DNA of 64,000 bases. It comes from Cerasicoccus sp. TK19100 (lineage in GTDB: Bacteria > Verrucomicrobiota > Verrucomicrobiia > Opitutales > Cerasicoccaceae). The position numbers and the translations under genes are program-made. Position 1 is the stretch's first letter; each line of letters opens with the position of its first letter. The notes under the pieces are model-generated. The model was not told where the DNA came from. It searched no databases and saw only the letters and a program-made list of their open reading frames with translations. The DNA lies in assembly GCF_027257155.1 (NCBI RefSeq), contig NZ_JAPWDU010000005.1, positions 186,001 through 250,000 on the forward strand, read 5' to 3'. Shown one piece after another: positions 17,960 to 27,308 of this stretch.

Positions 17960-18984
17960 CGGTCTGAGCTTCGGAGTGATTTTGGCTCCAACTGCTGAAT
18001 TCGTTTACTCTGCTTCCAAGCCAGAACTTGAGACCAACCACTGCTGTAGGCGAGCTGCTGTAAGCGGCGAACATTCTTCCAGCCAAGAATTGGCAGCAAA
18101 ATGCCTAATGCGCGGCCTCCCTGCATCTGTAGGTTGCTACCACCAAACCGCGCGACTTCTGACTCCGCCTGTTTTGCCAAATCTGCGAACTCAGGGAAGA
18201 ATTGAAACAGCCACATCTGATGGCGGTCGGCACAGATTTTCCGAATGCGCTCACTGCATTCTCGCTCAATTAAATTATCGCAACCGAGCTTGGTGGTTAG
18301 CCAGGCTGACTCCATTGCCTTGCGTCCGCGTGAGCCGCTGAGCGAGGCAGTTTCCGCTTTGCGATAAGCATACAAGGCTTCCGGTGCATGGCGCACTCCG
18401 CTCGATGCCAGCAGTAGCCGGATGCTGAAGTCGAAATCGTTGTTGAGGCTGAGCTTTGAGTTCCATCCGCCTGCTCGCTCAATGACCGCTTTGTGGATCA
18501 GCCATTTCCAGCCACCCATCATGCCTTCGTTTTTGGTGAGCGATTCCACCAGCCAGTCCATGGGGTTCTCGTAATCCTGATTGGTGGATTCAATTCTGGG
18601 GCGCGCACTTTGCCAGTCATTTACAAAGTAACCCCAACTGCAGTCGGCAATCGCGTTGCTGTCAGATTCTATGGCCGCTAACTGCGCGTGAATGTGATTT
18701 GGCGAGAGGGCGTCATCCGCATCGAGAAATTTTAGGTACTGGCCTGCCGACTCAGCAATACCGCGATTGGCGGCGGCGGATTGACCAGCGTTGCTTTGCT
18801 CAATCAGCTTAATGCGTTTGTCGTCGAAGGTCTTGACGATGGCCGCGGTATCGTCCTTGGAACCATCATCAATGACAATGATTTCGATATGCTCATAGCT
18901 CTGCTGTATTGCCGACTCCAGTGTGGTTTTAATCCACTGGCCGGCATTGTAGGCGGGTATGATAATGGATACCAACGGGCGCAT
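17956..18984 (-). CDS. Glycosyltransferase family 2
   Basis: A 342 aa protein. The GT-A signature is complete: VSIIIPAYNAGQWI at residues 5-18, IIVIDDGSKDDT near 36-47, and the metal-binding KFLDADDALSP near 88-98. The acceptor-side region holds FDFSIRLLLASSG. The ~80 C-terminal residues are helical and probably bind membrane or partner. It overlaps both neighbours: GTGA with the gene downstream, and 1 bp with the gene upstream. Confidence 0.9.
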   Translation of the reverse strand: MRPLVSIIIPAYNAGQWIKTTLESAIQQSYEHIEIIVIDDGSKDDTAAIVKTFDDKRIKLIEQSNAGQSAAANRGIAESAGQYLKFLDADDALSPNHIHAQLAAIESDSNAIADCSWGYFVNDWQSARPRIESTNQDYENPMDWLVESLTKNEGMMGGWKWLIHKAVIERAGGWNSKLSLNNDFDFSIRLLLASSGVRHAPEALYAYRKAETASLSGSRGRKAMESAWLTTKLGCDNLIERECSERIRKICADRHQMWLFQFFPEFADLAKQAESEVARFGGSNLQMQGGRALGILLPILGWKNVRRLQQLAYSSGWSQVLAWKQSKRIQQLEPKSLRSSDR

Positions 18985-19874
18985 TACTTAGCGTATCGAT
19001 TGAGGCCTTTTAACAGTTGGGCCCAAGACAGGCCGGATGCCTCACAGGCCTCGCGGGCCAGTGCCAGGTTTTTTCCTTTTACGGCCAAAGCAATTATCCG
19101 CCGTGCTTGGTGTTGTTGTATCTTCTGCAAGGCGGCTTCGCGGTCTGCGGGCTTTAGCGGACAAGTATCCGCAGTGAGCGCTTGCCGGGCCACTTGGTAG
19201 CCGAGGATTAGATACTCGCGCTGTGCTTTCGCGCTGCGGATTTCCTGACCTTCGTGAATGCGCCACCACATCAAGCCCGGGCCAAAGAGGATGACATCCG
19301 ACAACGCCGCGAGGCGTAGCCACATATCGTTATCACTCGCCACGCCATAGGCACCAAAGCCGCCGAGCTTCGCAAACGCGTCGCGTCGCATGATGGCTCC
19401 GGAAGGGCCGCAGCTCAGGCAACCGCGGTCAATGAAATGCTTCTGATACGCCTGCTCGGATGAGAGGAGGAAAGGGTAGGGCTTGGCGGCTTGCTGTTCG
19501 GAATGCTCCAAGCCCAAGCCGGCCTCGGGATGGCTTTCCATTGCGCGCACCATCAAGCCAAGGGTGTGCGGATAGATGACGTCATCGGCGTCGACGTATT
19601 TTAAATACTTTCCGCGTGCTTTTGCCGCTACCGCATTGCGGTTTGGATAGTCGCCAAGATTTTCTTCGTTTTGGTAGGCGCGAATTCTTGGGTCGGACTC
19701 CGCCAGCTTCTTCGCGACGGCATACGAGTCATCCTTGGAGCGATCATCCAGCAGGATGATTTCATAGTCTTCGTAGTCCGATTGCAAAATACTCCGCACG
19801 GTCTCCTCAATGAAGTGAGCGCGGTTGTAAATGGTTACCAGAACTGAGACCGTTGGAGACGAAGTGGATGGCAT
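18984..19874 (-). CDS. Glycosyltransferase family 2
   Basis: A 296 aa GT-A enzyme: VSVLVTIYNRAHFI at the start, ILLDDRSKDDS, the DXD equivalent KYVDADDVIYP near residue 92, and a typical acceptor segment GGFGAYGVASDNDMWLRLA. It is one of three consecutive family 2 enzymes (17956-20980) that probably act in succession on the repeat unit. Its stop codon shares one base with the start of the gene downstream. Confidence 0.9.
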   Translation of the reverse strand: MPSTSSPTVSVLVTIYNRAHFIEETVRSILQSDYEDYEIILLDDRSKDDSYAVAKKLAESDPRIRAYQNEENLGDYPNRNAVAAKARGKYLKYVDADDVIYPHTLGLMVRAMESHPEAGLGLEHSEQQAAKPYPFLLSSEQAYQKHFIDRGCLSCGPSGAIMRRDAFAKLGGFGAYGVASDNDMWLRLAALSDVILFGPGLMWWRIHEGQEIRSAKAQREYLILGYQVARQALTADTCPLKPADREAALQKIQQHQARRIIALAVKGKNLALAREACEASGLSWAQLLKGLNRYAK

Positions 19875-19909
19875 GGAATGATTGAATCGAAAAGCGATTT
19901 GAAACGCGT

Positions 19910-20980
19910 CTAGGGCCTGGGTGCTTCGACTAATAACTGACGCATGGTTTCCATTTGTTGAGCGGTAGCGTGGGCGGGCTCAGAATGCACGGCAAACGGA
20001 AAGAACGCGGCGGGCAAAAACTTCATCGCAAGACGTCGGGCAAGGCGGACCAGCAGGTAGGCCTTGGTTTGAAACATCATCGTGAGCTTAACGTAGCCGC
20101 CGACGACCAACCTGCGCATGGGCGATGGTGAAAAGTCGCGCAGCCATTCGTTGTAAACTTTGCTTACGTCTTCGCGGTAGTCTCCCGGTTGAAACAGGAG
20201 GAACTCGAGTTCAAAAAAATACTGTCCCTCCCAATCCTGTAGCCGGTTGCTTGGGCTATTGATCCTGCGTAGAAACTTCGTGCCTTCAGTCAGCCGCGTG
20301 CGACGCGAAGCGATGAGCGTTGGCGAGAGTGAGTTGGTGATACGTTCCATGTCGCTGCGACGAATGAATGCGTCGGGCAGGGCCGACGGGTATTTTTCAT
20401 ACTGCAGCTCCGAGGCAATGGCGCGCGTGTGCAAGTCTGAGTCATCACCGTAGAAGACTTGGTCATTGAAGCCGCCAATACGTTCCAAGGCAGATCTTTT
20501 CCACAAAGTTGAAGTGGTTTGCCACGGGCAATCGGAACGTAGAAAGCGGCCAAGGTCATCGCTGCCCTGGAGGTGGTTCCAAAGATCGTCACTGTCCGCC
20601 GGTTTTTCGCGAAACAGCATGACCACAAAAACCCAAAAGTCGCATTCTGGGCTTTGGCTGACTTGCCGCATGCGGTTTTCCAAACACCAGGGTGCCAGCA
20701 TGTCGTCCGAATCGAGGAACATCACGTAATCGCCCTCGCTGGCTTGTATGCCGCAGTTTCTGGAGCGTGATGGCCCCTTGGGTTCGCCGGTGCGATCCAG
20801 GACGCGCACTTTGTGCGAAGCATACTGCTGGATCATTGTGCGCTCGGGTTCGCTCGAGCCATCGTCGACTACGACGACTTCCCAGTGATCGTAGGATTGC
20901 GCTTCTACTGAAGCCAAGGTTGCTTGCAGTAGTTTACTCCGATTGAAGTGCGGGATGACGATGGAAACCTTGGGCTTCAT
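19910..20980 (-). CDS. Glycosyltransferase family 2
   Basis: A 356 aa protein with intact GT-A motifs: VSIVIPHFNRSKLLQATLASV, VVVDDGSSEPE, and VMFLDSDDMLAPW as the DXD region. FYGDDSDLHTRAIA is the acceptor-side acidic motif, and a long C-terminal extension follows. Its start overlaps the stop of the gene at 20977-21753 by 4 bp. It presumably acts in exopolysaccharide repeat-unit assembly at the cytoplasmic face of the membrane. Confidence 0.9.
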   Translation of the reverse strand: MKPKVSIVIPHFNRSKLLQATLASVEAQSYDHWEVVVVDDGSSEPERTMIQQYASHKVRVLDRTGEPKGPSRSRNCGIQASEGDYVMFLDSDDMLAPWCLENRMRQVSQSPECDFWVFVVMLFREKPADSDDLWNHLQGSDDLGRFLRSDCPWQTTSTLWKRSALERIGGFNDQVFYGDDSDLHTRAIASELQYEKYPSALPDAFIRRSDMERITNSLSPTLIASRRTRLTEGTKFLRRINSPSNRLQDWEGQYFFELEFLLFQPGDYREDVSKVYNEWLRDFSPSPMRRLVVGGYVKLTMMFQTKAYLLVRLARRLAMKFLPAAFFPFAVHSEPAHATAQQMETMRQLLVEAPRP

Positions 20981-21753
20981 TGTGCCTGCGAAGCTTTCCC
21001 GCCAACGACGCGTCCCAGCTTGCGGATGGCGCGTACTGGTAGAGTAGCGGCAAATTTTCGCTGATCAAAGCGCCAGGGGATTCGGCCCTTTCCTGCCGTA
21101 GCGTTGTAGCAAATCGTCTTGGCCAGTGGCCACAGGTTGTGCGGCCAAAGATAGCGGTAGGGTGGGTCGACATAGTCCGCCTTGTGCTCCACATCATAAT
21201 GGCGCTGGGGGCTAAAGTGGCGATGATAGGCCTGGATGCTAAAGGCGGGATTGCGTACCTCGTAACCAGCGTTTTGCAGTTCGAATAAAAAGCGATTATC
21301 GCATCTGACTACGCCGAGCGGGAAGTCAGCATTGAGCGGTAAGATCGGCCCCCGAAAGACCCAGGCGTCCTGACTGTCATTGCGGTCAAACAGGATCGGT
21401 GCCGCCGCCGGTTGGTCATCCCAGCGGGCAAGCGCCCAGCATTGCTCGCGCCGTAACTCGGTCTGCGCTAAATGTATGCTTTGCCCGAAATAAATGTCTG
21501 CATTGGCGATGATGCTGATGTCGTCTGGTGCAGCGATTTCATTCACCCAATCAATGTAGTCCTGCAAAATCGGGCGGCTTTGCACCTCGCGGATTCTTAG
21601 CTTTACGCTCGCGGGCAGCTCGGGATTTCCTTCGCAGAGGACACTGACTTCATCAATCAGATCCAGGTTGAGATTGTTTTGCAGGCACTCGTTGATCTCC
21701 TGTCGCCGCGTTGAATCGCTAATGGGATAGGCGGTTGTAAATAGCCGGATCAT
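20977..21753 (-). CDS. Putative glycosyltransferase-like protein, family not recognised
   Basis: A 258 aa protein. It lacks a classic GT2 or GT4 signature, but several features suggest a GT-A-like fold. The segment ISIIANADIYFGQSI has the place and form of a DXD-type nucleotide-sugar motif. CWALARWDD, QDAWVFRGP and LGVVRCDNRFLFELQNAG follow in the order seen in small GT-A enzymes, and a histidine-rich stretch (QAYHRHFSPQRHY) comes after. It is translationally coupled to a family 2 enzyme. I infer a sugar-transfer or sugar-modifying role from context only. Confidence 0.5.
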   Translation of the reverse strand: MIRLFTTAYPISDSTRRQEINECLQNNLNLDLIDEVSVLCEGNPELPASVKLRIREVQSRPILQDYIDWVNEIAAPDDISIIANADIYFGQSIHLAQTELRREQCWALARWDDQPAAAPILFDRNDSQDAWVFRGPILPLNADFPLGVVRCDNRFLFELQNAGYEVRNPAFSIQAYHRHFSPQRHYDVEHKADYVDPPYRYLWPHNLWPLAKTICYNATAGKGRIPWRFDQRKFAATLPVRAIRKLGRVVGGKASQAQ

Positions 21754-21784
21754 TCAGAAATTCGTTGCGGGTTTATCAGTGCTC

Positions 21785-22999
21785 CTAGGCGTGCAGAGTT
21801 TTCTCATACAGCGCCTTGTAGCGAGCGGAAGCCACTGAAACATCGAACCGCTTAACGGCGTCTTCCCGGATGGCCTGCAAGTCGAAGTCTGCCTGTAATG
21901 CAGACTCAATGGCGGTGGCCAAACCTGATGGCGTCAGATCCTTGGCGAGCATGCCATTAAAGCCATCCAGCACCGCTTCGGGCACGCCACCGATGGAGGT
22001 GGCTGCGACTGGGGTTCCGGTTGCTAGCGCTTCAATGATGACGTTGGGGAAATTATCACCGCGGGTTGGCAGAACGAGCAAATCCGCAGCGGAGTATAGC
22101 AACGCCATCAGACGCTCGTCCGAGACGCTACCAACGGAGTAGCTCGGTATGCCATCGACGGAAAAGGTACCACTGCCTGCGGATATAACCGCAAGGTCTT
22201 GCTTGGGTGAGATACGTTTCAGCGCCTCCGCCAGTATGTCGCTTCCCTTGCGGTAGTTGCCGAGCTGCTCGGCGACGGTCAGCAGCAGCTTGGCGTTTTG
22301 AGGAAGGCCAAACACATCACGGGCGAACGTCTGCGGATACGGTTTAAAGGTGTTCGTATCAATGCCGTTGTTGATCGTGATGTGCTCAAAGCGGCCCAGC
22401 ATGGCGGATGCTTTGGACTCATTGCTAAGCCATTGGGAAGGCGTCACGATGACGAGGCGATCGGTGGGCATAGCCTTGATGCTTTCGGCCTTGATCGCCG
22501 CGAGCTTTTCATCTTCGGCCTTAACGGCGTGCGATGCCTGCTCGCGGTCGCAATCATAATGAAAGCCACCCATGAATGGATGCATGTCGTGCAGCGTCCA
22601 AAAAACTTTTTTGTCGGTGCTTTGGAAAAAAGTGGGCCAGTCCAGTAAGTCGGAAACCCAGTGCAGGTGGATGGCGTCGGCTTGCTGTGATTGGGGTAAG
22701 GCGTTGATGTCGTAGTCACTGCGGGGCCAGGAAAATGCGGCGTGTCCGGTGTCCAGACGCTGCCGATCCTGCTGCCGTTTCATGGATTCGTTGAGCGCAA
22801 TGCCAGCCCTCCAGGCGATTTGCTCATACCAGCGCGTGTAACGTTTCGGAATGCGAAAGCAGCCGTCACGCGGAGCCTCCGGGCCATCAAGAGAGCCGAA
22901 TTGATTTTCCACACCGAGCGCCCTGAGCCCATGGTGAATGCGCGTAGCCGCAATACCGGCTCCTCCGGACGAAAATGTGGAGTATTGCGCTATTTTCAT
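21785..22999 (-). CDS. Glycosyltransferase, GT4-like
   Basis: A 404 aa protein starting at the ATG at 22999 (MKIAQYSTFSSGGAGIAA), which matches the usual start of this subfamily; the in-frame upstream extension looks spurious. It has a GT-B fold. The acceptor half contains HLHWVSDLLDWP and WTLHDMHPFMGGFHYDC, as in colanic-acid type transferases. The donor half has LLTVAEQLGNYRKGSDIL and LVLPTRGDNFPNVIIEALATG with the acidic pair. It lies 37 bp downstream of the disrupted fkbM gene. Confidence 0.88.
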   Translation of the reverse strand: MKIAQYSTFSSGGAGIAATRIHHGLRALGVENQFGSLDGPEAPRDGCFRIPKRYTRWYEQIAWRAGIALNESMKRQQDRQRLDTGHAAFSWPRSDYDINALPQSQQADAIHLHWVSDLLDWPTFFQSTDKKVFWTLHDMHPFMGGFHYDCDREQASHAVKAEDEKLAAIKAESIKAMPTDRLVIVTPSQWLSNESKASAMLGRFEHITINNGIDTNTFKPYPQTFARDVFGLPQNAKLLLTVAEQLGNYRKGSDILAEALKRISPKQDLAVISAGSGTFSVDGIPSYSVGSVSDERLMALLYSAADLLVLPTRGDNFPNVIIEALATGTPVAATSIGGVPEAVLDGFNGMLAKDLTPSGLATAIESALQADFDLQAIREDAVKRFDVSVASARYKALYEKTLHA

Positions 23000-23036
23000 A
23001 ACTGCGGCAGAGATACGATTTCTATGCTGCGAAAGG

Positions 23037-23834
23037 TTAAGCTTCGCGCCAAGCAAAGATATTTACCTGATGGTCGAACCGCCCATCTTGCGGTTCGGAA
23101 ATAAATGGCTTCTTGGGAATGAAGCAGGTTGCTTCGACGTAGTAACGCAGACCGCTCTCGGTTAAAATTTTCAAAATTTTACCGAGCTCCTGTTCTTCGC
23201 CTTTGATAGAATGATACTCGATGAAGATTCGGTCGACTTGGGGCAGGGCGTGCTTCGCTTCTTGAATGACGCGCATTTCGGCACCTTCGATGTCGAGCTT
23301 CAGAAAATCCACATGCTGGTCCGCAATGATCTCTGACAATAAAAGTGCGGGCACTTCGTTGCTCGCATCGCTTGAATCACCCGCTGCACCACCGTCGGCA
23401 TTATCTGATAAAAAACTGAGGGAGCCCGGTTCGTCCCAAAGCGCCCCGTGCCGATGGGTGACGTTTTGACAATCGTAGGTGTTGCAGTTCTTTATCAGGA
23501 TTTCATTGATGTTGGGATCGGCCTCAATGGTGGTGACTTTGGCTTGCGGGTAGCGCTGCTTTAAAAAGAGCGTGGCAAGGCCAATGTTTGCGCCACCATC
23601 GATGATCACCGGTTCCTTTTTGCCGCACTCGAAATCGTAGATGCCGCGGATATAGATTTCGTCGTGCGCCGAGAGGAATGAGGCTGAGTCACAGAAGGCG
23701 AAGTCCCGATTGAAAACGTGGAAAGTTTTTTAGCCGCGCATATTCGATTTAACCGATGCCGAAGGGGGCGGTTTTCCGACCAACTCTCTCAGCCGGGATT
23801 TTAGCTTGCCGGGTATTATGGATCTCCAGTGCAT
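23037..23834 (-). pseudogene. FkbM-family methyltransferase interrupted by an in-frame stop
   Basis: FkbM proteins O-methylate sugars or polyketides with S-adenosylmethionine. The conserved core is intact: VIIDGGANIGLATLFLKQRYP (SAM site), TTIEADPNI, and FLKLDIEGAEM. Reading the same frame upstream gives YDFECGKKEP, SAHDEIYIRG, DSASFLS and KTFHVFNRDFAF, a normal FkbM N-terminal region. Then there is a TAA at 23730-23732, and beyond it 34 more in-frame codons back to an ATG at 23834 that lies 28 bp after the preceding gene. The stop therefore sits at codon 35 of an otherwise complete ~265-codon gene. No ATG, GTG or TTG lies between the stop and the GTG at 23609, which would lose the N-terminal subdomain. 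A frameshift cannot explain it, since both sides share one frame. It is either a nonsense mutation or a base-call error. Confidence 0.75.
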
Positions 23835-23862
23835 TGCTAGGGATTGGATTCGCTGGTTTCGG

Positions 23863-25149
23863 TCAGTGGGCCTGGACCGTTTGAATGGCTCGAATGTAAT
23901 TTTGCGCCACAATTTCCAAATTGATTTCTTCGTCGATAATGCGACGGCTTTCGCGGCCCATTTGCTTCAATTTTGTGGTGTCTTGAAATGCCATGCTCAG
24001 TTTTTCCTTGAGGCTTACGGCATCACCTTCCTTGAAGAAGTAGCCGTTTTCACCTTCGCGAACCAGGAACTTTTCGGTGCCATCACAGCGGGAACAAACG
24101 ACTGGCAAACCAGCACACATCGCATCGTTGATCGACAGACCGCCGATGCCAGCCAAAATGTATAGCGAGCTGGCATTGAGGTGTGGGGCGAGTTGGTCGG
24201 CCTTGTGAATCGCGCCCAGGAACTTTACATGCTTGGATAAACCCAATGACATGCTTTGCTCTTCCAGGTTGGCTTTCTCCGGTCCGTCGCCGACGACGAT
24301 GAGCTCCAATGCCGGGAATTGACTGATCAAGTCGGTCATCGCGGTAAGAATTAAATCCACTCTCTTCCAACCCACCAAGCGGCCCACATGGATCATGCGG
24401 TAGGGGTTATTGTCCTGCGGTGGAGCATTCTTTTTGGCCGTTTCGCATTGGCTGATCACTTCATCAGTGTTCGTCGAGTTGCGCACGACTTGTATCTTTT
24501 CTGTTGGGACGCCAAATGACTCGTAGATGCGGACCCCATCCTCGTGGTAGACGACATGCAAGTCCGGATGATTGACGATCCTGGTATGCCATTCTACGGG
24601 CTTTAGTAATGTGCGCCGCCGAACGCAGTTCCCGTAAAGACGGTGCAACTGCAGCCACTTAATTGGCGCTCCAATTGGTCCCAAGCTAGACAACTGAAGC
24701 TCGATGTTTTTGGGCACCGCATCAATGGCCTCTTCCTTGGTAGGCGTCTCGAAGGGAATGCTATGGAAGATCACTGAGATGCCCATGCGCCTGACCGCGT
24801 CATTCAGTTTTTCGTCAAACGCGAATGCGGCTTGGTAAACTAATTGCACGACGATGCAGTCAATTTTCTTTTCCGCCAAAAAGCTTTCCAAGCCAAGGAA
24901 GGTTGCATACTTGGGCCGCACTTCCAAGTCGTACAGCCCAAGCATTCTTTTGGCAGGTATCTCTTTTTCTTCCAAGGTTGACCAGTGGTAGTCGATGCCG
25001 TCGAAGTCCTGGTGGACGCCTTTGCCCAAGTGGGTGTTGGTACCGGCAGGCGAGATTTGATATATCTCAAGCGACGGTTCGTTCTGGAGTCTATTGAGGA
25101 GATCCCGAAAATACGGGACTACGCCAAAGCCTAGAAAGAGTATGTTCAT
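23863..25149 (-). CDS. Glycosyltransferase, GT4-like
   Basis: A 428 aa GT-B type protein. It begins MNILFLGFGVVPYFRDLL. The donor domain has RMIHVGRLVGWKRVDLIL, LELIVVGDGPEKANLE and VKFLGAIHKADQL. The usual EX7E segment is less regular here (LYILAGIGGLSINDAMCAGLP): the first acidic residue is not obvious, although N-D near the second position remains. The rest of the fold is normal. It lies immediately upstream of fkbM in the operon and about 40 bp downstream of the epimerase gene. Confidence 0.85.
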   Translation of the reverse strand: MNILFLGFGVVPYFRDLLNRLQNEPSLEIYQISPAGTNTHLGKGVHQDFDGIDYHWSTLEEKEIPAKRMLGLYDLEVRPKYATFLGLESFLAEKKIDCIVVQLVYQAAFAFDEKLNDAVRRMGISVIFHSIPFETPTKEEAIDAVPKNIELQLSSLGPIGAPIKWLQLHRLYGNCVRRRTLLKPVEWHTRIVNHPDLHVVYHEDGVRIYESFGVPTEKIQVVRNSTNTDEVISQCETAKKNAPPQDNNPYRMIHVGRLVGWKRVDLILTAMTDLISQFPALELIVVGDGPEKANLEEQSMSLGLSKHVKFLGAIHKADQLAPHLNASSLYILAGIGGLSINDAMCAGLPVVCSRCDGTEKFLVREGENGYFFKEGDAVSLKEKLSMAFQDTTKLKQMGRESRRIIDEEINLEIVAQNYIRAIQTVQAH

Positions 25150-25189
25150 GACGTTTGCTAAATCGTGTAATAGGCCAGTCGGCGTTCCG

Positions 25190-26173
25190 CTACTTTGCGG
25201 AGCGGTAAAGGTCTATCGCCTTTTGAATGCCGTCGCGGAAAGACACTTGGTATTCGAAGCCATATTCCTTTTGCTTGGTGGTGTCGCCGCCGCGGGCAAA
25301 GACACCGGCAGGTTTATCGGACAGACCGACAACCTCGGGCTCATAGCCGCAAACTTCAGCTGCGATGCGTGCAAACTGCTTGAAGCTGGTGTAGATGCCA
25401 GTGGAGAGATTTAGCGCATCGCCGTCGTCGATTTTATCGATGGTGGCCAGCACGCCGTCGACGCAGTCTTCGATGTAGATGAAGTCACGCATCTGGTCGC
25501 CGGTGCCCCAGACGGTCAGCGTGTCTTCGCCCACATGCGCCATCGCACGCTTGCAGATGCTGGGGAAGGGGTAGCTGTCGTCCTGGTCTTCGCCGTAGCC
25601 GGAAAATGGGCGGTAGCATGCGGACTTGAGGCCGTGCTTTTCGTAGGCGAGACGGGCAAGGTATTCGCAGGTTAGCTTGGCCCAGCCATAGGACATGTCG
25701 GGCATACCGATGTCATCATCAAAGGCGATCATGTCTTCCTTGAGCAGTTCATAGCCTTCTGCGCGCTGGCGTCCAATCGGGTAGGCAGCGCTGGAGCTGA
25801 AGCACGCGGTCTTGGCAGGCTTGGCCTTCTCCGCCCACTGCCAGTATTCGGCGTCGATGGATAGGTCGTCAGCCACGGCGAGCGGATGGTTCTCGATCAT
25901 AGCGCGTCCGCCAACCATCGCGGCGAGATGGAAAACGTAGTCGAAGTCGTCGTCGCGGTGTTGCTTGAACCACGCGCGGCAATCCTGCTGATAGAAATGG
26001 AAGTTCGGATAGTCCTTCGGGTTAAAGAGTGGCCAACCCTTATCCGGGTGAATGCCACCGGTGAACTCTGCCACCGGGTCAACGCAATGCACTTCGGCTC
26101 CTTGATCCAAAAAGCGTTTACAGAAACGGCGGCCGACGAAGCCAGCGCCTCCTGTGATTAGGATTTTCTTCAT
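25190..26173 (-). CDS. NAD-dependent nucleotide-sugar epimerase/dehydratase
   Basis: A 327 aa extended short-chain dehydrogenase. I start it at the ATG at 26173 (MKKILITGGAGFVG), where the NAD-binding GGAGFVG falls at residues 8-14; the longer upstream frame overlaps the next gene. Active-site elements are visible: FSSSAAYP (Ser), YGWAK (Tyr-x3-Lys) and YRPFSGYGEDQD for substrate binding. The substrate is a nucleotide sugar of unknown identity; GDP-mannose 3,5-epimerase-like or UDP-sugar epimerases share this form. It is co-oriented and 4 bp from the glycosyltransferase upstream. Confidence 0.88.
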   Translation of the reverse strand: MKKILITGGAGFVGRRFCKRFLDQGAEVHCVDPVAEFTGGIHPDKGWPLFNPKDYPNFHFYQQDCRAWFKQHRDDDFDYVFHLAAMVGGRAMIENHPLAVADDLSIDAEYWQWAEKAKPAKTACFSSSAAYPIGRQRAEGYELLKEDMIAFDDDIGMPDMSYGWAKLTCEYLARLAYEKHGLKSACYRPFSGYGEDQDDSYPFPSICKRAMAHVGEDTLTVWGTGDQMRDFIYIEDCVDGVLATIDKIDDGDALNLSTGIYTSFKQFARIAAEVCGYEPEVVGLSDKPAGVFARGGDTTKQKEYGFEYQVSFRDGIQKAIDLYRSAK

Positions 26174-26177
26174 AGTA

Positions 26178-27281
26178 TTATCGGGTGTAGCTTTCCTGTT
26201 TAGAGGTGTAAATTTTGCGATATAAACCGGCGCACTGCTTCGGTGTCCAATCTTCGAGTGAGCGTTTACGGTTGGTGGCACCCAGATCGGTTTTAGTCAG
26301 CTCAAATGCCTTTTCCACTGCAGCAGATGCGGTGGCTGGATTTTCCGGGTCGAAGGTGACGTTGCCCGTTTCGGTGAGCAGTTCGCCGACGTCCCACGAG
26401 TTGGGACCTACGACCACTTTACCAAAGGTCATGCCCAGAGTCACGTTGCCGGAATTGAGGACTTTGAACCTGGGGATGAAGAGGACATCAGACGCATTCA
26501 GGAAGGTTTGCGCGTCATCTTCTTCCACAAAGTCATAGTTAAAATTGTACTGCGGGTGAAGCTTGTAGTAGAGGCGCTTCCAGTCCCGTATCCAGTACTT
26601 GAGCCGTATCCACGAAACGTCTGCGAGTTTCTCCCGCCAGCGTGAAACCAGCAGTAGTTTATTCTTGGTTTTGGCACCCTGGAAAGCCTGCAATATGAGA
26701 TCGCATTCCTCGAAATTGCGAATCGAGCCAAATACCAGCATCACTTGGGCATCCTGCGGAATGCCAAGCTTTTGGCGGGCTTCCTTTCTTGAAATTTCGT
26801 TGGGCAGGGATGCGTAGTTGGCGTGGGGGATGATGGCGTGCGTGGGAGGCGTGTCGCGATAGAAATCCGTATTCCGGTAGCGTTCCTTAAACTCCTCAAT
26901 GCTGGCATTGGCGAAGTGCACAACGACATCGGCGTAGCGGTAAAAGAGCTCATACATCCGCTCCCACGCCGGATCATTTACCGAGTCATGGGGCAGGAGC
27001 ACGTGACGCGTGATTACTATTCGAGAATGATCGGCCCAAAATTTCAGACGCTCTGCCACACGTTCTAGCAACTCGTCGGTCAGCTCTTTCTGATAGGCTT
27101 CCTGGACCTCAAAGGTTACGTATTCGGGGAAGTGCAAATGCACCACATCGTAGTCTCCCTCGCGGTTCCAGAATGTTTCGTGGCAATGGGTTATCTGAAT
27201 GCCCATGTCTGCCATGGCCTCGTGTAGATCGACCAAAAAGCGATTTCCGGGGAGTGGAATGTTTGCGACTAAAACTTTCAT
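26178..27281 (-). CDS. Glycosyltransferase, GT-B type
   Basis: A 367 aa protein. It starts MKVLVANIPLPGNRFLVDL and has YDVVHLHFPEY, the typical acceptor-domain segment of GT4-like enzymes. The C-terminal half has QVMLVFGSIRNFEECDLIL and VLFIPRFKVLNSGNVTLGMTFGKVVVGPN. The second half of the acidic donor motif is replaced by a small/neutral pattern, so the donor site may be unusual. It is part of the contiguous glycan operon. Confidence 0.75.
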   Translation of the reverse strand: MKVLVANIPLPGNRFLVDLHEAMADMGIQITHCHETFWNREGDYDVVHLHFPEYVTFEVQEAYQKELTDELLERVAERLKFWADHSRIVITRHVLLPHDSVNDPAWERMYELFYRYADVVVHFANASIEEFKERYRNTDFYRDTPPTHAIIPHANYASLPNEISRKEARQKLGIPQDAQVMLVFGSIRNFEECDLILQAFQGAKTKNKLLLVSRWREKLADVSWIRLKYWIRDWKRLYYKLHPQYNFNYDFVEEDDAQTFLNASDVLFIPRFKVLNSGNVTLGMTFGKVVVGPNSWDVGELLTETGNVTFDPENPATASAAVEKAFELTKTDLGATNRKRSLEDWTPKQCAGLYRKIYTSKQESYTR

Positions 27282-27308
27282 TGGATAACTTCTGTGGCGG
27301 AAAAGCGG

